From: an uncultured Eubacterium sp.
Lineage (GTDB): Bacteria; Bacillota; Clostridia; Peptostreptococcales; Anaerovoracaceae
Length of the DNA: 64,000 bases
Direction of reading: 5' to 3'
Assembly: GCA_900543485.1 (NCBI GenBank)
Contig: UQRM01000005.1
Location: 46,055 to 110,054 of the forward strand
Shown: piece by piece, positions 34,610-44,024 of the stretch
How the letters are laid out: each line of letters opens with the position of its first letter
Numbering within the stretch: position 1 is the stretch's first letter
Notes under the pieces: generated by a model
The model's database searches: none
Seen by the model: the letters and a program-made list of their open reading frames with translations, nothing else
Told to the model about the DNA's origin: nothing
Position numbers and translations under genes: made by a program

Positions 34610-34810
34610 AGCGCGTCCTCCTTTCCTGAGAATGGGCAACCGTTCACATTCCGTCGGCCAGTGATAATGGAGTCGTATTATGAGTTTATTGTAGCGGTAT
34701 GATCATTGCAAGGATAATATGCGGAGTTGTAACTAACGGTCATTTTTTTGAAATGTTCTGGCTGATAGCAGAGGTCGGAGAGAGTGTCACAGTCACAGAA
34801 GGTAAATATC

Positions 34811-35668
34811 ATGTATGAAAAATTTGTTCTGAAAAAAGCAGCTGACGGGGAGATCCGGGGATATTCGTGGCCGGTGGAGGAACCGGACAAAGTGGTATGT
34901 ATCGTCCACGGCATAGGCGAGTACGGCGGAAGGTTCGACCGGGTGGCGGAGGCGTTCAGGAGTGTGAACATGGCTGTCGCGGCTTTGGATCTGAGGGGTC
35001 ATGGAGAGTCCCTCGGAAGGAAAGGCGACTGCGCTCCCAGGAAAGCTGTGCTGGATGACGTGAGCGCATTGATCGAGTGGGCGGAACGGCAGTACACAGG
35101 GAAGCCGCTGGTATTGTACGGACACAGCATGGGTGGCAACATAGTGCTTGATTACAGAGGGCGTGGTGAGCTCAGTGATCATCCGTCAGCATATGTGATC
35201 TCTGCTCCCTGGCTTAGACTGGTCCGGCCGGTTCCCGCACCGCTTTATAAAGTTGTAAGGCTGCTGGCCAGGATGATGCCGTCTGTGACTATCGGATCCA
35301 GCATAGATGAGAAGCTTCTGGGGAATCCTGAGATGGTGAAGCCCTTCGTGGAAAACCCTATGGTCCACAACAGGATATCTTTGCAGTGCGCTGTCGAAGG
35401 TTTTGAAACTGGTATCGCCCTCGAGCAGGGCGAGGCTGACGATGACGGACGGGCTCATTCCATCCCTATTCTGCTGATGCACGGGAGCGAAGACAGGATA
35501 TGCGACGTGGAAGGGAGCAGGCGCATTGCTGCCAGGATGAAGGCTCAAGGGGAACCTGTCACGTATGTGGAGTGGGAAGGGCTTTATCATGAGATACATA
35601 ACGGCAGCGAGACCAGTACGGGCGAAGAAGTGATAGAAGCTATGATGGAGTGGATGAGATCTCTGTGA
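34811..35668 (+). CDS. Alpha/beta hydrolase, monoacylglycerol lipase / lysophospholipase type
   Basis: 285 residues from ATG 34811, with AGAAGGTAA upstream. Motifs: VVCIVHGIGEYGGRFDRVAE (oxyanion HG), ALDLRGHGES, nucleophile elbow LYGHSMGGNIVLD (Ser), acid Asp in LLMHGSEDRICD, and His in YHEIHNGSE. It belongs to the Hydrolase_4 group, which cleaves monoglycerides or lysophospholipids. No signal peptide. It is followed at once by a broken ZIP transporter gene. Confidence 0.92.
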   Translation: MYEKFVLKKAADGEIRGYSWPVEEPDKVVCIVHGIGEYGGRFDRVAEAFRSVNMAVAALDLRGHGESLGRKGDCAPRKAVLDDVSALIEWAERQYTGKPLVLYGHSMGGNIVLDYRGRGELSDHPSAYVISAPWLRLVRPVPAPLYKVVRLLARMMPSVTIGSSIDEKLLGNPEMVKPFVENPMVHNRISLQCAVEGFETGIALEQGEADDDGRAHSIPILLMHGSEDRICDVEGSRRIAARMKAQGEPVTYVEWEGLYHEIHNGSETSTGEEVIEAMMEWMRSL

Positions 35669-35672
35669 ATGA

Positions 35673-35965
35673 CGCGGACCGGGATCGTATCGACGGCTTA
35701 TACAGGAGAAGACAGCATTGCTGGGGTTCGCGGCAGGCGTGATGATAGCGGCTTCCGTCTGGTCGCTGCTGATACCGGCCATAGAGCTGTCAGAGGAAAA
35801 GTACGATCTGGCGTGGTTCCCGGCTCTTGCCGGGTTCTGTGCCGGTGTGGCATTCCTTTTTCTTCTGGATCGTCTTGTTCCTCATCTCCACTTGGATTCG
35901 GACAAACCGGAGGGGCCGGACAGCGGGATTCGCCCTTATGCTGGTCCTTGATGTAGCGCTGGGGT
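35673..35965 (+). pseudogene. ZIP-family metal transporter remnant
   Basis: An open stretch from 35673 encodes GFAAGVMIAASVWSLLIPAI and FLLDRLVPHLHL with SDKPEGP, matching the inside of ZIP zinc/iron carriers (about residues 45-120 of about 260). The first 40 residues are absent. After SDKPEGP the frame is lost: the next family piece, ALMLVLDVALG, is in another frame and ends at a stop near 35965. Everything beyond, including the metal-binding HNIPEG helix, is missing. A decayed gene. Confidence 0.75.
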
Positions 35966-35990
35966 GAAGAAACGGAAAATCTTATTGCTG

Positions 35991-37697
35991 TCAGCGAGTC
36001 ATTTCCTCATCGGGTAGCTTCGGGCTCACGTACAGCGTCCTGTTGTGAGTGAAGATGACCATGCCAGGACTGGCTCCGCCAGGCTTTTTGACGTATCTTA
36101 TCTTTGTGTAGTCTACAGGGACGTTTTCTGAATCGCGGCCCTTACTGTGATAAGCGGCGATGGCAGCGGCTTCGAAGAGCTCCTCTTCGGACGGTTCCGC
36201 TCCATCCAGCAGCAGTACTGTGTGAGAGCCGGGGATATCCTTGGTGTGGAACCACATATCTGAGGAAGCAGCTCTTTTCAATGTCAGCCAGTCGTTTTCC
36301 CTGTTGTTGCGCCCTACCAGCACTGTTTTACCGGAGGGCAGGATATAAGATAGAGGTCTGGGTCTGTTTTTTCTCTCCTGCCCCTTTCTGTTTTTTCGAT
36401 AACGGATGTAGCCGGATCCGATAAGCTCCTGTCTGAGCAGTTCTGTCTCCTCTACGGTTTCAGCCCGTTCAGCGTAAGATGCTACCGATTCCAGATAGGC
36501 TATTTGACGGGAGACTTCTTCCAGCTGGACCTGTTTTTCCTTGACAGCTGTCTTGGCTTTGCCGTATTTCTTGTAGAAGTTTTGAGCATTTTTTGCCGGT
36601 GAATATTTGGGATCCAGTGGTATTTTGACTGATGAACCATCGTAATAGCTGATCACTTCCACAGAAGTGTCACCCGGCTTGGCTACGTGGAGGTTAGCTG
36701 TCAATAATTCGCCGTACAGTCTGTACTTATCGGAATTCCTGGCTTTCTGAAGATCCTCGTTGAGCCGTTGTGTCTTAAGGCGCAGCTTGCTCAGATGATT
36801 GTTTATGAGCCGCAGAAGATCGTTGGACTTTTGTTTCACGGTGTTTGAGGCTTCTCTGTTTTTAAAAAAATAGGCGGCGGCCTCGCTGAAGCTGTCGAAG
36901 GTGAGACGGCGGTACGCGTTCTCCAAAGTAGAGAGAGGAGTCACGTGAAAATCGACAGGCTTGCCTGTTTCGTCAAGATATACCACAGGAGTGATGTTGC
37001 CATTGTCTATGGATCCTATGATATCCCGCAGCTTGGCAAAGCAGGCTTTACCGTCCCCACAGTCTGCGATGGTCTGCGCCAGAGCCGGAGATATGCCCTG
37101 TATGTGATCCAGGATGCTGCGCTCAGGCTGGGACTGGCCCTCCACCAGCCTTTCCATATCGGCTTCTGTCACTGTAGTGAATGGTATCTTTTCCTGAGTC
37201 GGAGGATACTGGTAAGCCTTTCCTGGCAGACTCTGCCTGGCGCGGTTCACATCGATGGAGACATGCTTGATGCTGTCGATTATCCTGCCGGTTTCCATGT
37301 CCACCAGGGATATGTTGCTGTGCTTTCCCATCAGCTCTATTATCAGCTTCTTATTGACAGAGAAGCCCAGTTCATTTACAGTCTCCAGCAGTATCTCGAT
37401 TATCCTGTCGTTTTCGTGCTGGACGATATCCGTTATTCTGGCAGCCCCCAGGTGCTTTCTCAGGACCATGCAGAAGGTAGGTGGTTCTTTGGGATTTTCA
37501 GGCGTCTGATCGATCAGATAGGCCGCGGCGTGGTTGCTGCTGGCCGACATGAACAGTCTCTGCTTCCCCTGCTTCGTATGTATTATTAACAGCAGATGCT
37601 CCGGCTGGGGCTGATAGATCTTTTCTATCTTCCCAAGAGAGAGCCTGCTTTTGAATTCCTTTACCGCAGCATATGTGACTGCACCGTCAAAAGACAT
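35991..37697 (-). CDS. rqcH: RqcH/NFACT-family ribosome quality-control protein
   Basis: 568 residues. The NFACT-N domain starts MSFDGAVTYAAVKEFKSRL and includes FCMVLRKHLGAARITDI. A long coiled-coil middle follows (KLRLKTQRLNEDLQKARNSD), then the NFACT-R domain with ASSDMWFHTKDIPGSHTVLL and VPVDYTKIRYVKKPGGASPG. RqcH binds stalled 50S subunits and adds C-terminal alanine tails for degradation. The old name is fibronectin-binding protein. GGAGG precedes ATG 37697. Divergent from yicC. Confidence 0.95.
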   Translation of the reverse strand: MSFDGAVTYAAVKEFKSRLSLGKIEKIYQPQPEHLLLIIHTKQGKQRLFMSASSNHAAAYLIDQTPENPKEPPTFCMVLRKHLGAARITDIVQHENDRIIEILLETVNELGFSVNKKLIIELMGKHSNISLVDMETGRIIDSIKHVSIDVNRARQSLPGKAYQYPPTQEKIPFTTVTEADMERLVEGQSQPERSILDHIQGISPALAQTIADCGDGKACFAKLRDIIGSIDNGNITPVVYLDETGKPVDFHVTPLSTLENAYRRLTFDSFSEAAAYFFKNREASNTVKQKSNDLLRLINNHLSKLRLKTQRLNEDLQKARNSDKYRLYGELLTANLHVAKPGDTSVEVISYYDGSSVKIPLDPKYSPAKNAQNFYKKYGKAKTAVKEKQVQLEEVSRQIAYLESVASYAERAETVEETELLRQELIGSGYIRYRKNRKGQERKNRPRPLSYILPSGKTVLVGRNNRENDWLTLKRAASSDMWFHTKDIPGSHTVLLLDGAEPSEEELFEAAAIAAYHSKGRDSENVPVDYTKIRYVKKPGGASPGMVIFTHNRTLYVSPKLPDEEMTR

Positions 37698-37786
37698 GTC
37701 TGTTTCCTCCTGTCGATATTTATGATATAATAAATAATTATTTCAGTAACCATATTATCATACGAGCGGAAGAAATGGGGAAAAAG

Positions 37787-38671
37787 ATGATAAAAAGCAT
37801 GACCGGGTTCGGAAGAGGAGAATATTCGGACGGAAAGAGGATGATAACGGCCGAGATAAAGACCGTGAACCACAGGTATTCAGATGTCAGTGTGAAGATG
37901 CCCAGGAGATATTCCTTCGCTGAGGAAAGGATAAAAGCAGCGGCCAAGAAGAGCATGAAAAGAGGCAAGGCAGAGATTTCCATAATAGTGGAGAATGTGA
38001 CAGAAGATGATATGACAGTAAAGCTCAACGCGCTTCTGGCAAAACAGTATATAGACGCTCTCAGGGAATTGCAGGATACATATGGTCTGGGCGGCGATAT
38101 CGATATAGAGCTGGTATCGACTATGCCGGATGTAATGAGGGCCATACCCGATGTCGAAAACGAGGACGAGGTGGCGGAAGCTATGGAAAAGGCAGTATTG
38201 GCTGCTGCGGAGAAGCTGGACGAAATGAGGGCTCAGGAAGGCGGTAAGCTGGCCGAGGATCTTCTGATGAGAGGAGAGTTTATACGGGCTCTGGTCAGAA
38301 AGATAGAAGAGAGGGCTCCGATGGTAGTCAAAGATTATACGGAGAGGCTCTGTGAAAGGATACGTGAGCTGACGGAAGATGCGGTAGACGTTTCCGATGA
38401 GAGGATATTGATGGAGGCAGCCGTGTTCGCCGATAAATCGAATATCACGGAAGAGCTGGTGAGGCTGGACAGTCACATGGTCCAGCTGAAGCAGATACTG
38501 ACTTCTGAGACAAGTCCGGTAGGGAAGAAGCTGGATTTCCTGGTGCAGGAGATGAACAGGGAAGCCAACACCATAGGATCAAAATCCAACGATCTGGAGA
38601 TCACCTCACTGATGCTGGAGACCAAGAGCGAGATAGAGAAGATAAGGGAACAGGTACAGAACATCGAGTGA
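37787..38671 (+). CDS. yicC: YicC-family endoribonuclease-like protein
   Basis: 294 residues from ATG 37787, giving the family start MIKSMTGFGRGEY (ATG 37775 is also possible). Conserved segments: ITAEIKTVNHRYSDVSVKMP, RGKAEISI, the C-terminal ETSPVGKKLDFLVQEMNREA and NTIGSKSNDLEI. The family acts as an RNase in Escherichia coli. In Firmicutes it normally stands just before gmk-rpoZ; here 3 kb separate them. Confidence 0.94.
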   Translation: MIKSMTGFGRGEYSDGKRMITAEIKTVNHRYSDVSVKMPRRYSFAEERIKAAAKKSMKRGKAEISIIVENVTEDDMTVKLNALLAKQYIDALRELQDTYGLGGDIDIELVSTMPDVMRAIPDVENEDEVAEAMEKAVLAAAEKLDEMRAQEGGKLAEDLLMRGEFIRALVRKIEERAPMVVKDYTERLCERIRELTEDAVDVSDERILMEAAVFADKSNITEELVRLDSHMVQLKQILTSETSPVGKKLDFLVQEMNREANTIGSKSNDLEITSLMLETKSEIEKIREQVQNIE

Positions 38672-38689
38672 TGGAGAAAAGTTACATAT

Positions 38690-38724
38690 GCCGCACATAT
38701 ATCTGCTTGTGCGGCTGTTCTTTT
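38690..38724 (+). terminator. Terminator after yicC
   Basis: Stem GCCGCACA / TGTGCGGC followed by TGTTCTTTT. Confidence 0.75.
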
Positions 38725-38900
38725 AAAAACATGATTTAGTTGCTGTATTCTTATGAATACATGTTCTTCAAATACCCGTCCCGATCGCCATAAAGCCCAT
38801 ATTTGTGACAATAATATCATATCAATGAAAAGTAGGAAATGCTATAATTGAAACGCAAATGACAGAAGATTTTCAAAATGTGGGGGAGGGTGATATATCG

Positions 38901-39794
38901 ATGCGAAAAGTGACGGTAGCAGCGACGCAGATGGCGTGCGGCACCAATATGGAGGAGAACATCTCCAATGCTGAAAAGCTGGTGAGAGACGCAGCGTCGA
39001 AAGGCGCCAATATCATACAGCTGCAGGAGCTGTTCGCTACTCAGTATTTCGCTCAGGAGGTCAATTATGACCATCTGGCCATTGCGCGCCCTGCGGAAGG
39101 ACATCCCATGCTGGAGAAGATGAGCAGGCTGGCTAAGGAGCTGTCGGTGGTGATACCCGTGAGCTTTTACGAGGAGGCAGGCAACTGCAGGTTCAACAGT
39201 ATCATGATCATCGATGCTGACGGCAGACAGCTGGGGATATACCGCAAGACGCATATACCGGATGATCCCGGGTATTACGAGAAATTTTATTTCTCGCCGG
39301 GCGACCTTGGATTCAAGGTGTGGGACACGGCCTATGCGAAGATCGGCGTCGGGATCTGCTGGGATCAGTGGTTTCCGGAGGCAGCCAGAGCGATGGCTCT
39401 CAAAGGAGCCGAATTTCTGTTGTATCCGACAGCCATAGGGACTTTTGCCGTACCGCCTGAACAGGTGGAACATGAAATGCTGGATTACGATCATTGGCAG
39501 AACGTGATGCTGGGACACGCGGCGGCCAATATGATACCGGTGATAGCATCCAACAGGGTGGGAGTCGAAGAAATGGGCGGGACGGCCATCAAGTTCTGGG
39601 GTGCGTCTTTCATTTCGGACAACAGAGGCAATAAGCTGCAGGAAGCGTCTGTCGAAGGTGAGGCCGTCCTGATGGCTCAGTTCGACATGGAAGAGCTGGC
39701 GGCTTACAGGCAGGAAGTCTGTGTTTTCAGAGACAGGCGCCCTGCGGCGTACGAGACGCTCTTTACATTGGATGGCGTCCATAAGTCCATCTGA
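38901..39794 (+). CDS. aguB: N-carbamoylputrescine amidase-type carbon-nitrogen hydrolase
   Basis: 297 residues from ATG 38901. Catalytic Glu in IIQLQELFATQYF, Lys in IYRKTHIPDDPGYYEKFYF, Cys in GVGICWDQWFPEAARAMALK. The ELFATQYF and HIPDDPGYYEKFYF stretches are typical of AguB, which turns N-carbamoylputrescine into putrescine, CO2 and ammonia. No agmatine deiminase is in the window. The permease 40 bases downstream may bring in agmatine or a related amine. Confidence 0.88.
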   Translation: MRKVTVAATQMACGTNMEENISNAEKLVRDAASKGANIIQLQELFATQYFAQEVNYDHLAIARPAEGHPMLEKMSRLAKELSVVIPVSFYEEAGNCRFNSIMIIDADGRQLGIYRKTHIPDDPGYYEKFYFSPGDLGFKVWDTAYAKIGVGICWDQWFPEAARAMALKGAEFLLYPTAIGTFAVPPEQVEHEMLDYDHWQNVMLGHAAANMIPVIASNRVGVEEMGGTAIKFWGASFISDNRGNKLQEASVEGEAVLMAQFDMEELAAYRQEVCVFRDRRPAAYETLFTLDGVHKSI

Positions 39795-39834
39795 TCGTTA
39801 TTATCATTTTATCTATTAAAGGAGGGAGAATTTT

Positions 39835-41478
39835 ATGAAAGTCAAATACGAGGGAGGGCAAGTGCTGACAGATGTGATGCCCGACCTGAAAAAGACGAGA
39901 TTTTCTTTCGGTGCAGTGCTGTTTTTCATCTTCTGCGCGACCAGCGGCGGCGCTTTTGGTATAGAGTCCATCATTCCGGCTTCCGGTCCGGGAATGACGC
40001 TGGTGCTTCTCGTGATCATACCATTGATGTGGGCGTTGCCTATGGGACTTTATGTATCGGAGCTGACCAATCTTGCTCCTGTTGATTCAGGTCCGTATGT
40101 ATGGGTGAAAATGGCCTTCGGTGAGTTCTGGGGGTTTGCCTTTGGTCTGTGGATGGCTGTAGCGTGGTACCTGACGGGAGCGTCGTATATCGTCCTGGCT
40201 ACTGACTATATAGGCATGTACATAAATATGAGCCCTATGGTGGAGCTGGCGGTGAAGGTAGTTATCATCCTCGTGTTCACAGTAGTGAATCTGCTGGGGC
40301 TTCAGGAGGTAAATGTGGTCAATACCATCTTTACGTTCATAATCCTGGCAGCATTCCTGGCTGTAGCCATCGTTGGTCTCGCCAATTGGGAGAATAATCC
40401 GTTCGACCCGTTCATGAACGTGGAAGAGGGCGCTTTCTCCAGTCTTGGTGTAGGCATAGCCATCGGCGTATGGATGTTCTGCGGTTATACGGCCATAGCA
40501 AACCTGGGCGGAGAGATAGAGAATCCTCAGATAATCCCGAAGGGGATGAAGTGGTGCATCGTTCTGATGATGGTAGCATATATACTCCCGACTCTGGGAG
40601 GTATCGTATCCACAGGACCTTGGTACGAATGGGGATATTCGATAGATTATTCGACTGTATTGTCTACTCACGTAGGGAAATGGGCAGGGGTCGCCTTCAT
40701 GATCACGGCTGTGATATCGCAGCTGGCCCTGCTCAATGCGACGACGGCAACGGCGTCAAGGTCGTTCATGATCCTCGGCAAAGACCATCTGTGTCCGAAG
40801 TTCCTGTCCACCGTTTCCAAGAACCGCAAGGTGCCTATCTGGCCTATCGTCATCCTTGCTGTACTCAATGTGATACTGGTAAATCTGGACTTCGAGATAC
40901 TGGTGATCATCCTGTCGCCGCTGCTCTTCGTATGCTATGTGGGATTTGCCGTGGCGTTCCTGAAGCTGAGAAAGCTTTATCCTGTGGAAAAGAGAGGCGA
41001 CCTGTATTATGTAAAGGGAAGGTTCTCGCCGTACTACATCGTGATATCCATGATGATAATAGGTATCGTAGGCATATTGATGAACGGAACGGAATATTTC
41101 CTGCTGGGGTACGTGCTGATACTGTTCGCGCTTCTGATGTATATCATATGCAAGAAGGTATACGGCGGTCTTTCGGTAGAAAATCCGCAGCTCTATCCTG
41201 TCAATCCTAAGACAGGATTGTGCAGAGGCGATCTGGTAAGGTTCGGCAGATTTTTCCTGATATTCGGCGTATTAGCTCTGGGCGGATCCTTCTTCCTGAG
41301 GTGGTATGAAGGAGACTGGGGTCATGACTATTATCTCGATCTGTACGGCTCCGGACTCATCAGCAACTGGGAGCTGATGATAACTCTCATCACTTGGGTC
41401 GGAATCGGTATGCTGGCGGCCAGCGTCATCTGCTATCTGGTCGGGAGGAAAGTGGATCCTATACCTGATGATGAATGA
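39835..41478 (+). CDS. APC-superfamily amino acid/amine permease
   Basis: 547 residues with about 12-14 membrane spans. The N-terminal spans have FCATSGGAFGIESIIPASGP, the helix-1 break of APC transporters, and YVSELTNLAPVDSGPYVWV. It probably exchanges or imports an amino acid or polyamine precursor. It lies 40 bases after aguB with AAAGGAGGG before the ATG, so agmatine, carbamoylputrescine or putrescine transport is a reasonable guess from context only. Confidence 0.88.
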   Translation: MKVKYEGGQVLTDVMPDLKKTRFSFGAVLFFIFCATSGGAFGIESIIPASGPGMTLVLLVIIPLMWALPMGLYVSELTNLAPVDSGPYVWVKMAFGEFWGFAFGLWMAVAWYLTGASYIVLATDYIGMYINMSPMVELAVKVVIILVFTVVNLLGLQEVNVVNTIFTFIILAAFLAVAIVGLANWENNPFDPFMNVEEGAFSSLGVGIAIGVWMFCGYTAIANLGGEIENPQIIPKGMKWCIVLMMVAYILPTLGGIVSTGPWYEWGYSIDYSTVLSTHVGKWAGVAFMITAVISQLALLNATTATASRSFMILGKDHLCPKFLSTVSKNRKVPIWPIVILAVLNVILVNLDFEILVIILSPLLFVCYVGFAVAFLKLRKLYPVEKRGDLYYVKGRFSPYYIVISMMIIGIVGILMNGTEYFLLGYVLILFALLMYIICKKVYGGLSVENPQLYPVNPKTGLCRGDLVRFGRFFLIFGVLALGGSFFLRWYEGDWGHDYYLDLYGSGLISNWELMITLITWVGIGMLAASVICYLVGRKVDPIPDDE

Positions 41479-41574
41479 CAGTGCTTCTGACGATACTGTT
41501 GACTGCTGTCGCATCATCATACCGATGACGACAGGATAACAGCTCGTGATCGAAAGTGATTTGTACATTAATGC

Positions 41575-41603
41575 TTGAAGAATAAGCGGAACAGTGGTAT
41601 AAT
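41575..41603 (+). promoter_or_regulatory. Promoter of gmk-rpoZ
   Basis: TTGAAG, 17 bp, TATAAT. The start site near 41610 coincides with the 5' end of a leader hairpin. Confidence 0.7.
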
Positions 41604-41610
41604 TACTGTT

Positions 41611-41662
41611 CAGACAAGATTCGGACTTAGCTCCGGCGATGACTGTCGCCGGAGCTTGTCTG
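41611..41662 (+). promoter_or_regulatory. Leader hairpin of gmk
   Basis: Perfect 11-bp stem AGCTCCGGCGA / TCGCCGGAGCT (41629-41639 with 41646-41656). A competing outer pairing is CAGACAAG / CTTGTCTG (41611-41618 with 41655-41662), sharing the CT of the inner stem. There is no T run after it, so it is a 5'-end structure rather than a terminator. Confidence 0.5.
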
Positions 41663-41696
41663 AAGTTGGTGATAGTTCGGCGTTTTAGGAGGATAG

Positions 41697-42311
41697 ATGA
41701 CGAAGGGGAAGCTGTTCGTGATTTCGGGACCTTCCGGAGCCGGGAAGGGAACGATCTGCAAAGAAGTACTGGACGAAGGAAGAAATATAAAGATGTCCGT
41801 TTCCATGACGACGCGCGCACCCAGAGTCGGCGAGATAGATAAGATACACTATAATTTCGTCGACCGGGATTCTTTCGAAAGACTGATAGAGGAAGACGGT
41901 TTCATAGAGTACGCCGACGTTTACGGCAATCTCTACGGGACGCCGAAGAAGGATGTGCTCGGCTGGATGGAACAGGGCATAGACGTCATATTGGAGATAG
42001 ATGTGCAGGGAGCTATGCAGGTCAGGCAGTCTTATCCGAGTGGGATATTTATTTTCATACTGCCGCCGTCTATCGAGGAGCTGAGGAAGAGGATAGAGGC
42101 CCGAGGCTCGGAAACGCGGGAAACTATGGCCAGGAGGCTCGGTATGGCGATGGAGGAGATATCATCCATCGGACGATACGATTACAGAGTCATAAATGAT
42201 GACTTGAAATCGGCCATAGGTAAGGTCAGAGCCATAATCACGGCGGAGCAGTGCAGACTTGATGCCGCGGAAGCTGAGATGATAGTCAACAGATATAAGG
42301 AGGAGTTATAA
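41697..42311 (+). CDS. gmk: Guanylate kinase
   Basis: 204 residues. P-loop [19 protein letters not shown]-binding [20 protein letters not shown] and [14 protein letters not shown], lid [17 protein letters not shown]. It phosphorylates GMP to GDP. AGGAGG precedes ATG 41697. rpoZ starts one base into its stop codon. Confidence 0.98.
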   Translation: MTKGKLFVISGPSGAGKGTICKEVLDEGRNIKMSVSMTTRAPRVGEIDKIHYNFVDRDSFERLIEEDGFIEYADVYGNLYGTPKKDVLGWMEQGIDVILEIDVQGAMQVRQSYPSGIFIFILPPSIEELRKRIEARGSETRETMARRLGMAMEEISSIGRYDYRVINDDLKSAIGKVRAIITAEQCRLDAAEAEMIVNRYKEEL

Positions 42312-42508
42312 TGTTATATCCGTCCATAGACGAAATAAGGACCAAGGTGGACAGCAAGTACACACTGGTAGTGCTGGCGGCCAAAAGGGCCAGAGATATC
42401 ATAGAAGGGATGCCGAAGCTCACTGAAGCAGATGTGGAGAAACCGGTCTCTATAGCGGCCAACGAGATCGCTGAAGACCTGATAACCTACAGGGAAGGCG
42501 ATGCATAG
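42311..42508 (+). CDS. rpoZ: DNA-directed RNA polymerase omega subunit
   Basis: 65 residues: [30 protein letters not shown] and [15 protein letters not shown] are the omega hallmark segments. It stabilises the beta-prime subunit during polymerase assembly. Its ATG overlaps the gmk stop (TAATG). Confidence 0.97.
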   Translation: MLYPSIDEIRTKVDSKYTLVVLAAKRARDIIEGMPKLTEADVEKPVSIAANEIAEDLITYREGDA

Positions 42509-42617
42509 AGAAAGGTTGTCTCTTTTTCAGACATAATTCTTTGGATATCAACAGCGAAAACCCTCTTTTTGTGAGAGAATATCACTGTATTCTTCACTGC
42601 GGAAAGGGGGCTTTTTT

Positions 42618-43022
42618 ATGAGCGGACTCGTTATCCACAAGGGAACGGGGATATATGTGGTGGAACTGGAGGAGATCCTTTACATGGAAAAAGCGTTGCG
42701 TAAGATAAGGCTTCATTTCAATGGCGGATCCCGGCACAGGGAAAGCTCCTGTCTGGAGTTTTACGGTAAATTCGCGGACGTGATCCATCACCTGGACCAT
42801 CGGTTCATGTTTTGCCACAGGAGCTATATCATCAATATGGATGCCATAGTTTGGATGGCCTGCAACACCATATTCCTGGGGACCAGCGACAGTATATATA
42901 TGGGACGGGCCACTTATGGGAAAGCAAAGAAAATTTTTAAGGATTACCTGACGGAAAAGCGCGGAAAAAATCCCGTTAAATCTTGCGAAAACCGTTGTAA
43001 TGAAGCGGATTTTATAGTATAG
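42618..43022 (+). CDS. Stand-alone LytTR DNA-binding protein
   Basis: 134 residues consisting of little more than a LytTR domain: YVVELEEILYMEKALRKIRL, FCHRSYIINMDAIVWM and IYMGRATYGKAKKIFKDYL. There is no receiver or sensor domain, so it may respond by a different route, for example with a small membrane partner. Its 3' end contains the promoter of rpsB-tsf. Targets unknown. GGAAAGGGGG precedes ATG 42618. Confidence 0.88.
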   Translation: MSGLVIHKGTGIYVVELEEILYMEKALRKIRLHFNGGSRHRESSCLEFYGKFADVIHHLDHRFMFCHRSYIINMDAIVWMACNTIFLGTSDSIYMGRATYGKAKKIFKDYLTEKRGKNPVKSCENRCNEADFIV

Positions 43023-43023
43023 T
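42995..43023 (+). promoter_or_regulatory. Promoter of rpsB-tsf
   Basis: TTGTAA, 17 bp, TATAGT, inside the 3' end of the LytTR gene. The start site near 43030 leaves a leader of about 150 bases. Confidence 0.7.
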
Positions 43024-43029
43024 ATTAGC

Positions 43030-43182
43030 TGGTCTTGATTTTTTTTGAGACCGTTGTTATTTATAGTTTACACACAGCAGCAGCCTGGAGGATCGGTGCC
43101 ATGAGCGTCAGGTTTTGAACGGCGCGGGGTTGCACTCCGGACATAACTGCGGTGGAAGTGGAAAACCGAGAGGAGAAAAAAC
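43030..43182 (+). promoter_or_regulatory. Leader of rpsB, possible r-protein autoregulatory RNA
   Basis: About 150 untranslated bases with several GC-rich pairing segments (CGGTGCC, GGCGCGG, CTCCGG) between 43090 and 43150, no ORF and no terminator. S2 often regulates its own mRNA in bacteria. I cannot match this to a named leader class. Confidence 0.4.
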
Positions 43183-43980
43183 ATGTCAGTAATTTCAATG
43201 AAACAGTTGCTTGAAGCAGGTGTGCATTTCGGACACCAGACGAGAAGATGGAACCCTAAGATGGCTCCTTATATCTTTACGGAAAGAAACGGGATCTATA
43301 TCATAGACCTGCAGAAGACAGTAAAGAAGATAGACGAGGCATATTCTTTCATGAAAGAAGTAGCTGAAAGCGGGAAACCGGTCCTGTTCGTGGGCACTAA
43401 GAAACAGGCTCAGGCTGCTATCGAAGACGAAGCTAAGAGATGCGATATGTACTATGTCAATCAGAGATGGCTCGGCGGTATGCTGACCAACTATAAGACT
43501 ATTTCCGGAAGAATAAAGAGACTTAACGACATAAAGGTCATGGAGGAAGACGGAACCTTCGAGAAGCTGTCCAAGAAAGAAGTTATCAAGCTGAGACTTG
43601 AACACGATAAGCTGGAAAAGTTCCTGGGCGGCATCAAGGACATGAAGGGGATGCCGGGCGCCATATTCGTCGTAGACCCTAAGAAGGAAAAAATCGCTGT
43701 TAAGGAAGCCAGGATACTGGGTATCCCTGTTGTCGGAATCGTAGATACCAATTGCGATCCTGATGATGTGGATTACATCATCCCTGCCAACGACGACGCC
43801 ATCAGAGCGGTAAAACTGATAGCGGGATGCATGGCAGACGCCATTATCGAAGCCAAGCAGGGTGAAAGCTTCGACGAAGGCGAAGAAGCAGGATCGACTG
43901 AGGCGGCGGAGGCTGAAAACGTAGCCGAAGCTGCAGAGGACAAGGCGGAAGAAGGCGCAGCTGAGAACGCTGACGCATAA
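43183..43980 (+). CDS. rpsB: 30S ribosomal protein S2
   Basis: 265 residues. [54 protein letters not shown] and [20 protein letters not shown] are S2 signatures. The acidic alanine-rich tail of about 35 residues is longer than usual. It completes the 30S subunit late in assembly. GAGAGGAG precedes the ATG. Followed by tsf after 44 bases. Confidence 0.98.
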   Translation: MSVISMKQLLEAGVHFGHQTRRWNPKMAPYIFTERNGIYIIDLQKTVKKIDEAYSFMKEVAESGKPVLFVGTKKQAQAAIEDEAKRCDMYYVNQRWLGGMLTNYKTISGRIKRLNDIKVMEEDGTFEKLSKKEVIKLRLEHDKLEKFLGGIKDMKGMPGAIFVVDPKKEKIAVKEARILGIPVVGIVDTNCDPDDVDYIIPANDDAIRAVKLIAGCMADAIIEAKQGESFDEGEEAGSTEAAEAENVAEAAEDKAEEGAAENADA

Positions 43981-44024
43981 TGAGCGTACAAATTATTATC
44001 GTATAAATATCAGGAGGAACGAAA

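Noticed and set aside
38817..39782. 321-codon minus-strand ORF
   Set aside because: Antisense of aguB; low-complexity-like composition with many His/Arg/Cys and no recognisable domain.
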